The position numbers were made by a program, and so were the translations under genes. Positions 1 through 4,238 of a DNA stretch of 7,673 nt are shown here, piece by piece. The DNA is from an uncultured Ruminococcus sp. (lineage in GTDB: Bacteria > Bacillota > Clostridia > Oscillospirales > Acutalibacteraceae). The notes below the pieces were generated by a model. It was not told where the DNA came from. It made no database searches and worked only from the letters and a program-made list of their open reading frames with translations. Numbering within the stretch: position 1 is the first letter of the stretch; each line of letters opens with the position of its first letter. The stretch is from the NCBI GenBank assembly GCA_902767285.1, contig CACXHC010000100.1, forward strand, positions 1 to 7,673. The letters are read 5' to 3'.

Positions 1-779
1 CTGACGAAGAGTTCGGCTTTACCGTCATCGGCGAGGGCAGTAAACTCGGGGTCTAAGGGAAGTTTTGCCAAAACAGGAATTCCGAATTTTTCTGCTACTT
101 CGTCAACGTGGCTCTTACCAAAGACAGCGTGTTCTCTGCCGCACTCGGGGCATCTAAAGAAGCTCATGTTTTCGACAATTCCAAGCATAGGAATATCCAT
201 CATATTTGCCATATTAACGGCTTTCTCGACAATCATGGAAACGAGTTCCTGCGGAGAAGTTACGATAACAAGACCATCTACGGGCAAGGACTGGAAAACG
301 GTTAAAGCGACATCACCGGTTCCCGGGGGCATATCGATAAACATATAATCGATATCTCCCCAAAAGACATCAGACCAAAATTGATTTATAATGCCTGAAA
401 TAACGGGGCCTCTCCAGACAACGGGGTCGGTTTCTTTTTCGAGCAAGAGATTCACAGACATCACTTTTATACCCATTTCGGATACAGCCGGTACAATTCC
501 GTCACTGCTGCCCATGGCTCTGCCTTTTACGCCGAACATTTTGGGAATAGACGGGCCTGTTATATCGGCATCGAAAACGGCGGTTGAAAAACCTTCTCGA
601 TTCATAGCGGCGGCGAGCATCGAAGTAACGGTAGACTTACCCACACCGCCTTTACCGCTTATAACGCCTATCAATTTTTTGACATTACTATTTTTATTAA
701 GTTCTGTTTTCAAGTTTTGTTTATCGTTGGTACTGCTGCAATCTGAAGAACAAGTACCACAATCATGAGTACAACCCAC
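1..779 (-). CDS. mrp: Mrp/NBP35 (ApbC)-family P-loop ATPase, iron-sulfur cluster carrier; C-terminal end cut off by the window
   Basis: This is a predicted cytoplasmic ATP-binding scaffold that carries and delivers [4Fe-4S] clusters to target enzymes. The minus-strand frame is open for 259 codons and runs off at base 1. Visible signatures are the deviant Walker A GKGGVGKST (residues 42-50), DADITGPSIPKMFG (70-83), FIDMPPGTGD in the middle (Walker B-like region), and the paired cysteines FRCPECG (C210, C213) that bind the cluster at the dimer interface in this family. The N-terminus carries a second cysteine set, C3-x3-C7-x2-C10-x3-C14, of the kind seen in clostridial members. The start is GTG at 779, because AGAAAGAAGG lies 7 nt upstream and the cysteine motif begins right after it; an in-frame ATG would lie inside the ATPase domain and lose Walker A. 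Family members of this type are about 270-290 residues, so only a few dozen residues are probably missing. It lies 37 bp downstream of the membrane-protein gene on the same strand and is probably co-transcribed. The family call is secure; the clients are unknown. Confidence 0.93.
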   Translation of the reverse strand, partial: MGCTHDCGTCSSDCSSTNDKQNLKTELNKNSNVKKLIGVISGKGGVGKSTVTSMLAAAMNREGFSTAVFDADITGPSIPKMFGVKGRAMGSSDGIVPAVSEMGIKVMSVNLLLEKETDPVVWRGPVISGIINQFWSDVFWGDIDYMFIDMPPGTGDVALTVFQSLPVDGLVIVTSPQELVSMIVEKAVNMANMMDIPMLGIVENMSFFRCPECGREHAVFGKSHVDEVAEKFGIPVLAKLPLDPEFTALADDGKAELFV

Positions 780-786
780 AAAACAA

Positions 787-796
787 CCTTCTTTCT
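787..796 (-). promoter_or_regulatory. Ribosome binding site that fixes the GTG start of mrp
   Basis: On the minus strand AGAAAGAAGG is followed by a 7-nt spacer and GTG at 779-777. This decides the non-ATG start and keeps the N-terminal cysteine motif in the protein. Confidence 0.7.
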
Positions 797-816
797 AATT
801 ATATATGTACTATTTT

Positions 817-1257
817 TTATCGTTCTCTTTTTTCTGAACGTTCGGGATAAAATACGTCCTCAGCGGACACCATTTCAAAACCGCTTGTTAATGTGTAGGG
901 TATGCCGTAACCGAGAGCCAGCACCGCAAGATACATTATTACACTGGAATTTACAAGGGTTTCGTGCAGAGGCAGACCAACGGCATAATACGCACACAAC
1001 GCATAAAGTGCCGGCAAATCTATCAAGCACAGAACAGACGGACTGAAACGGATAACTTGCTTACCGTCACCGACTCTTGTTGCGTAGAACGTCAGCAGAC
1101 CGAAGAAGAACACCAGTGCAAACATGATTCCACTGTATGCGTTTTCGTTTGTGACTGAAGTGGCAAGTTCAGTTATGAAGTAACTGCACACTACATAAGC
1201 CAAAACCAAAAATGCCGAGAAGAACATATTTAGCGATTCTTTTTTACTTTTTTTCAA
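817..1257 (-). CDS. Small four-helix membrane protein of unknown function
   Basis: I do not recognise this 146-residue protein. It has a lysine-rich N-terminus (KKSKKES) and four hydrophobic stretches at about residues 9-31, 41-61, 73-95 and 101-125. A charged tail ends in SEKRER. By the positive-inside rule both ends should face the cytoplasm. The third segment contains an acidic residue (D80), unusual for a purely structural helix. The start chosen is TTG at 1257, because AGGAGG sits 7 nt upstream. The frame extends further up to a TTG at 1302, but that start would overlap the -10 box of the apparent promoter and has no ribosome binding site. The stop is 37 bp before the GTG of mrp, with no hairpin between, so the two genes are probably one transcript. 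It might assist a membrane or redox process linked to Mrp, but nothing in the sequence shows this. The gene is well supported; its function is not. Confidence 0.8.
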   Translation of the reverse strand: MKKSKKESLNMFFSAFLVLAYVVCSYFITELATSVTNENAYSGIMFALVFFFGLLTFYATRVGDGKQVIRFSPSVLCLIDLPALYALCAYYAVGLPLHETLVNSSVIMYLAVLALGYGIPYTLTSGFEMVSAEDVFYPERSEKRER

Positions 1258-1264
1258 AATTTCT

Positions 1265-1270
1265 CCTCCT
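1265..1270 (-). promoter_or_regulatory. Ribosome binding site that fixes a TTG start
   Basis: AGGAGG on the minus strand lies 7 nt before the TTG at 1257-1255. It is a near-perfect Shine-Dalgarno and overrides the longer reading from 1302. Confidence 0.8.
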
Positions 1271-1290
1271 TGTTTTGAATTACTAAAATC

Positions 1291-1318
1291 ATTATACCAC
1301 AATTTTACATTTTTTCAA
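1291..1318 (-). promoter_or_regulatory. Sigma-A-type promoter for the membrane protein-mrp unit
   Basis: The minus strand reads TTGAAA (1318-1313), a 16-nt spacer, then a perfect TATAAT (1296-1291). Transcription would start near 1284, leaving a leader of about 27 nt before the TTG start at 1257 with the strong ribosome binding site inside it. The promoter begins only 6 bp after the end of the hairpin repeat at 1325-1380, so the repeat would separate it from spoVT transcription. Confidence 0.7.
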
Positions 1319-1324
1319 CACTTT

Positions 1325-1380
1325 TTGGGAAAACCTTTTTTGAAAAAAAGGTTTTCCCAAACCCTTTCCAAAAAACTTTA
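1325..1380 (-). repeat. Hairpin repeat, copy 1 (inverted copy of 2099-2154)
   Basis: Read on the minus strand this 56-bp stretch is identical to 2099-2154 on the plus strand. It opens with a TAAAG-TTTTTT lead, continues with GGAAAGGG, and ends in a long palindrome with 17-bp perfect arms (1325-1341 and 1344-1360) of the form TTGGGAAAACC-TTTTTT / AAAAAA-GGTTTTCCCAA. It lies downstream of spoVT and just upstream of the promoter of the next gene, where it could help stop transcription. No T-run follows the stem, so it is not a textbook intrinsic terminator. Identity with the second copy suggests recent duplication, gene conversion or a mobile non-coding element. Confidence 0.85.
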
Positions 1381-1390
1381 TATATATCTG

Positions 1391-1449
1391 AGTTTTTTGG
1401 GGAAGGGGTGTGGGGAAACCCCTTTTTTTTAAAAAAGGGGTTTCCCCAC
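1391..1449 (+). repeat. Hairpin repeat, diverged G-rich copy; possible terminator of spoVT
   Basis: This has the same architecture as the two 56-bp copies: an AGTTTTTTGG lead, GGAAGGGG, then a palindrome, but with extra G/C in each block. The palindrome has 19-bp perfect arms (1410-1428 and 1431-1449) built from GTGGGGAAACCCC plus T6, and the complement. Its left end faces copy 1 (1325-1380) across 10 AT-rich bases, so the two copies form a back-to-back pair. It starts 5 bp beyond the spoVT stop codon and would form a very stable hairpin in that transcript, which makes a transcription-terminating or mRNA-stabilising role plausible. Confidence 0.75.
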
Positions 1450-1454
1450 TATGC

Positions 1455-1988
1455 TTACGCTTCCATTTGTTTACCGAGAAAAACAGCGGCAGTTTGTGCG
1501 AGTTTTATATCAGCGTCAGAGGGAGCGGAACGGCGGTCGCCAACGAGCATAATCACGGCACCGGTAACGTCACCGGACGAAATTATTGGAAAAACAACGC
1601 TTGCGTTGCGGTCGATGCCCTCCACTGCCTTAATATCGCCCTCAGAACAATTGAAATATCGTCTGCTTTCGATAATATCTTCTACTTCGGGGGAGATTCG
1701 TCTTTCCAAAAATTCTCTTTTTGGCACACCGGCAGCCGCAACGATGTGATCTCTGTCTGCGATAAGCGTCGGCAGACTGCTCACTCTGCTGAGAACTTCG
1801 GCATACTGTGACGCAAAAACACCCATTTCGCCTATGGGTGAATATTTTTTGAAAATAACTTCGCCGTTGGTATCGGTGTAAATTTCCAGAGGGTCGCCTT
1901 CTCTTATACGGAGAGTTCGGCGAATCTCTTTTGGAATAACCACTCTGCCTAAATCGTCTATTCGGCGAACTATTCCTGTGGCTTTCAT
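1455..1988 (-). CDS. spoVT: Stage V sporulation protein T, AbrB-family transcriptional regulator
   Basis: SpoVT is a DNA-binding regulator acting in the forespore; in Bacillus subtilis it tunes sigma-G-dependent genes and spore coat and germination properties. This 177-residue product matches the B. subtilis length (about 178) as I remember it. Residues 1-50 are the swapped-hairpin AbrB domain, with the hallmark MKATGIVRRIDDLGRVVIPK followed by EIRRTLRIREGDPLEI. Residues about 56-177 form the GAF-like sensory domain, including VVFPIISSGDVTGAVIMLVG (132-151) and the terminal LGKQME. The start is ATG at 1988, preceded by GGAAGTG about 7 nt upstream. The gene stands alone: it is divergent from the 71-residue gene on its right and separated from the membrane-protein gene on its left by two hairpin repeats. 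The presence of spoVT indicates an endospore former. The ligand of the GAF domain is unknown. Confidence 0.96.
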   Translation of the reverse strand: MKATGIVRRIDDLGRVVIPKEIRRTLRIREGDPLEIYTDTNGEVIFKKYSPIGEMGVFASQYAEVLSRVSSLPTLIADRDHIVAAAGVPKREFLERRISPEVEDIIESRRYFNCSEGDIKAVEGIDRNASVVFPIISSGDVTGAVIMLVGDRRSAPSDADIKLAQTAAVFLGKQMEA

Positions 1989-2020
1989 TACAAATCACTT
2001 CCTAAAAAATTTACTTAAAA

Positions 2021-2049
2021 TATCATGCAAAAGTATTATTTGTATATTT
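2021..2049 (-). promoter_or_regulatory. Tentative sigma-G-like promoter of spoVT
   Basis: On the minus strand CATGATA (2027-2021) fits the CATnnTA part of the forespore sigma-G -10 element. AAATA (2049-2045) lies 17 nt further up and loosely resembles the -35. Transcription would begin near 2014, leaving about 26 nt before the ATG. spoVT is known to be sigma-G dependent in B. subtilis, which is why I looked here. The -35 is weak and the region is very AT-rich, so a chance match is possible. Confidence 0.25.
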
Positions 2050-2085
2050 TTATCAAATATACATCTTTATTTTTGTTCGGATAAA

Positions 2086-2094
2086 TGATATAAT
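2086..2094 (+). promoter_or_regulatory. Extended -10 promoter for the 71-residue gene
   Basis: TGATATAAT is a perfect TATAAT (2089-2094) with a TG extension. No good -35 is present 16-18 nt upstream; the best is a poor TTATTT. The predicted start is near 2101, inside the first bases of the hairpin repeat, so the leader of the 71-residue gene would consist mainly of that repeat. Confidence 0.5.
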
Positions 2095-2098
2095 TAAT

Positions 2099-2154
2099 TA
2101 AAGTTTTTTGGAAAGGGTTTGGGAAAACCTTTTTTTCAAAAAAGGTTTTCCCAA
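2099..2154 (+). repeat. Hairpin repeat, copy 2 (identical inverted copy of 1325-1380)
   Basis: These 56 bp are identical to the reverse complement of 1325-1380, ending in a palindrome with 17-bp arms at 2119-2135 and 2138-2154. Here the element sits in the divergent gap between spoVT and the 71-residue gene, where no gene ends nearby and a terminator is not expected. A smaller alternative hairpin, GGTTT (2116-2120) with AAACC (2125-2129) followed by a run of T, overlaps the long one, so two mutually exclusive folds are possible in RNA. Confidence 0.85.
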
Positions 2155-2184
2155 GAAAAACAACAAAAAAGGAGTTTTCTTACT

Positions 2185-2400
2185 ATGAGCGAGATTTTTA
2201 AAATACTGAGAATAGACGAAGCCGACTACGGATGTGAAGGCGTTCCCGATGGTGAACCCGTAAAAGCTGAGGTAACAATCGAAACGCAATCTGGAAGTCA
2301 ATATATAATGAAAATAAGTGACGCCCTCTTATACGAGCAAAATCTCAACGAGGGCGACAGCTTTTCTATTGATAATAATGGTAATATGTTAAAAATTTAA
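2185..2400 (+). CDS. Small acidic protein of unknown function, 71 residues
   Basis: I do not recognise this protein. It starts MSEIFKILRIDEADYGCEGV and is acidic overall, with a single cysteine (C17) and no signal peptide or membrane segment. The latter part alternates hydrophobic and polar residues (about VKAEVTIETQ and YIMKISDALL) and ends with a GDSF-IDNNGN turn. This suggests a small beta-rich cytoplasmic domain. The start is ATG at 2185, supported by AAGGAG about 10 nt upstream. The frame is also open through the hairpin repeat to 2119, but that extension is repeat-derived and lacks a ribosome binding site. The gene is the only one on the plus strand here. Its stop overlaps the stop of the convergent histidine phosphatase gene, which leaves no room for a terminator between them. 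A promoter-like TATAAT, a good ribosome binding site and a full-length frame make it likely to be real. Confidence 0.72.
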   Translation: MSEIFKILRIDEADYGCEGVPDGEPVKAEVTIETQSGSQYIMKISDALLYEQNLNEGDSFSIDNNGNMLKI

Positions 2401-2933
2401 TCTAAATCAAATTCGAGAACTTTGCAATTGTTTATTCCGTATACCGCAAACTCTTCGTTAGACATATCATAAAAATATGAGTGAACTACTCGTGCTATTC
2501 CGTTGTGAGCAACAATCAAATAAGTTTTGTCATCTTGCTTGATCTCGTCAAGCAGACTGTAAATTCGTGCCGCAAGGTGGAGCATCGTTTCTCCGTTGCC
2601 GTAACTGTTGATGAAATTCGCTTTTGCGGCGGCGAACTCTTCGCTGTTGCGGGGCTGTCCTTCGTACATTCCGAAACACTGTTCAATAAGACGAGGCTCT
2701 ACTCTCAGCGGAATATTCGTTTTTTTTGCGATACGCTCTGCCGTTTCTTTGGCTCGTATAAGCGGAGAACACAAAATCTCATCTATCTTGTAATTGCTGT
2801 TGGCGATTATATCGCCGAGTTCGTCCGCTTGAGATTTTCCTTTTTCCGTAAGTTCTATATCTGTTGAACCGCAAATTTTGTTTTCTACATTCCAAACAGT
2901 TTGTCCGTGTCGAGCAAAATATAATTTTTTCAT
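2397..2933 (-). CDS. Histidine phosphatase (phosphoglycerate mutase-like) family protein
   Basis: This 178-residue cytoplasmic phosphohydrolase belongs to the branch-1 histidine phosphatase superfamily, which works through a phosphohistidine intermediate. The catalytic signature RHG is at residues 8-10 (H9 nucleophile) within YFARHGQTVWN. The phosphate-pocket arginine is R60 in SPLIRAKETA, and the general acid/base region is LIEQCFGMYEG (E84). The second histidine is H143 in LIVAHNGIARVV. All key residues are present, so it should be active. The length fits small family members such as alpha-ribazole phosphatase (CobC-like) or GpmB-like broad phosphatases; the sequence alone does not decide the substrate. 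The start is ATG at 2933 with an AGGTGA about 9 nt upstream. It lies 28 bp after the dehydratase-like gene, with no hairpin between, so it is probably the last gene of that operon. Its stop overlaps that of the convergent 71-residue gene. Confidence 0.9.
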   Translation of the reverse strand: MKKLYFARHGQTVWNVENKICGSTDIELTEKGKSQADELGDIIANSNYKIDEILCSPLIRAKETAERIAKKTNIPLRVEPRLIEQCFGMYEGQPRNSEEFAAAKANFINSYGNGETMLHLAARIYSLLDEIKQDDKTYLIVAHNGIARVVHSYFYDMSNEEFAVYGINNCKVLEFDLD

Positions 2934-2961
2934 TACAGATGTTCACCTACCATTTTTTTTA

Positions 2962-4227
2962 TTATTGATCGAGATTTTCTCTTGCAACGGCAAGCATCAA
3001 TTTGATTCTGTTCTCCTGATTAACTCTCGGAGCCCCGGGGTCGTAGTCGATAGCAACAATATTTGCTCTGCTGTCAACAGCTTTGATTCTTCTTATCATG
3101 CCTTTTCCGTTGATGTGGTTCGGCAGACAGCCAAATGGTTGAGCACAAACTATATTTCCGTATCCGGCTTCTGTGAGTTCGAGCATTTCGGCAGTGAGCA
3201 ACCAACCTTCGCCCATCTTGCTTCCGAATCCGATAACTCCGTCAACAAGAGATTTCGTGTGTGCGTATGATGACGGCGGTGTAAATCCGTATTTCTTGAC
3301 GTTTTCAATAAGACTCGTTTCGAGCTTAACAAAATACTGCATGAGCATATTTGCAATATTATATTTGATTTTACTTCCGCCGTACAGCTTTATATCTTCA
3401 ATTCGATTATCTACTTTGAAGAGCAAAAAGCCCATCATGCCGGGAAGATTTACTTCGCAGCCCTGCTGTGCGAGAAAATCCTCAAGGTCGTTATTTCCGA
3501 GTGCGGCATACTTAACGTATATCTCACCAACAACACCGACTTTGATTTTCGGTGTCTTTTTTATTTTTATTTCGGAGAATGAGCGGGCAATCTCGCTCAT
3601 ATTTTTTTCGATTTCCTTAGCCGTGAATCCCTTTCCTTTGGCGAACTGGTCGGACAGCTCGGTTATCCACTTGTCAACAAGACGACCTGTTTCGCCAAGT
3701 GCGAGTTCATACGGCTGAATCTGATTTCTCAACAGCATGAGTTCATCACCGTAGATAATACCGGCGGCGAATCGTCTAATCATGGGAACAGTGAGCGAAA
3801 ATCCCGGGTTGTGTTCAAGTCCCGAAAGATTGAGCGATATTACCGGAACTCTCTCAAATCCCGCTTTAACAAGAGCTTTTCTCAAAAGATGTATATAGTT
3901 AGATGCACGGCAGCCACCGCCCGTCTGAGTTATCATCAAAGCGACTTTGCTTGTGTCGTATTTTCCGCTTTGCAGAGCTTGTATGAGCTGACCTATAACG
4001 AGAAGTGCCGGATAACAAGTATCATTATGAACATATTTTAAGCCGACTTGTGCTATTTCGGGGCCTTTGGTGTCGAGCAAAACAGTTTTGTAGCCATAAT
4101 GAGTAAAAATATTCTGAAGTATATGAAAATGTATTGGAGCCATCATTGGAAGAAGAATTGTGTATTCGTCTTTCATCTCTTTTGTAAAGAGCAGACGACC
4201 CGTTTTGTCATATTCGAGTTTTGCCAT
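2962..4227 (-). CDS. 2-hydroxyacyl-CoA dehydratase-like iron-sulfur protein (C-terminal part of the usually fused activase-related protein)
   Basis: This 421-residue protein resembles the part that follows the DUF2229 region in large clostridial 'acyl-CoA dehydratase activase-related' proteins (COG3581-like, by memory). Candidate cluster ligands are C71 in HNDTCYPALLVIGQ, C106 in TQTGGGCRASNYIHLLRK, and C361 and C367 in VCAQPFGCLPNHINGKG. Further family-like stretches are VGVVGEIYVKY (230-240) and AIDYDPGAPRVNQENRIKLM near the end. No signal peptide or membrane helix is seen, so it should be cytoplasmic. The start is ATG at 4227, with GGAG immediately after the stop of the upstream gene and 11 bp between the two genes, so translation is probably coupled. 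Known relatives accept electrons from an ATP-driven activator to make a ketyl radical on a CoA thioester. Whether this protein binds a CoA substrate or a different acceptor is not known. The call is firm for family, weak for reaction. Confidence 0.87.
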   Translation of the reverse strand: MAKLEYDKTGRLLFTKEMKDEYTILLPMMAPIHFHILQNIFTHYGYKTVLLDTKGPEIAQVGLKYVHNDTCYPALLVIGQLIQALQSGKYDTSKVALMITQTGGGCRASNYIHLLRKALVKAGFERVPVISLNLSGLEHNPGFSLTVPMIRRFAAGIIYGDELMLLRNQIQPYELALGETGRLVDKWITELSDQFAKGKGFTAKEIEKNMSEIARSFSEIKIKKTPKIKVGVVGEIYVKYAALGNNDLEDFLAQQGCEVNLPGMMGFLLFKVDNRIEDIKLYGGSKIKYNIANMLMQYFVKLETSLIENVKKYGFTPPSSYAHTKSLVDGVIGFGSKMGEGWLLTAEMLELTEAGYGNIVCAQPFGCLPNHINGKGMIRRIKAVDSRANIVAIDYDPGAPRVNQENRIKLMLAVARENLDQ

Positions 4228-4238
4228 AAAAAATCTCC

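Noticed and set aside
391..768. 125-codon open frame on the plus strand opposite mrp
   Set aside because: The minus strand encodes the clear P-loop ATPase over the same bases.
1258..1302. Longer N-terminus for the four-helix membrane protein, starting at TTG 1302
   Set aside because: It would translate the TATAAT box and the Shine-Dalgarno itself, has no ribosome binding site of its own, and the TTG at 1257 has AGGAGG at ideal spacing.
1408..1811. Two plus-strand open frames opposite spoVT
   Set aside because: They begin inside the hairpin repeat and run antisense to a near-canonical SpoVT protein.
1325..2154. Composite transposon or IS carrying spoVT
   Set aside because: The flanking repeats are inverted and identical but contain no transposase, no coding capacity and no clear target duplication, and spoVT is a core chromosomal gene.
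2119..2184. 22-residue N-terminal extension of the 71-residue protein through the hairpin repeat
   Set aside because: The extension is encoded by repeat DNA, starts at a TTG without a ribosome binding site, and the ATG at 2185 has AAGGAG upstream.
3173..3718. 181-codon open frame on the plus strand
   Set aside because: It lies antisense inside the well-supported dehydratase-like gene, has no ribosome binding site, and shows a low-complexity serine/leucine/isoleucine-rich composition typical of an antisense shadow.
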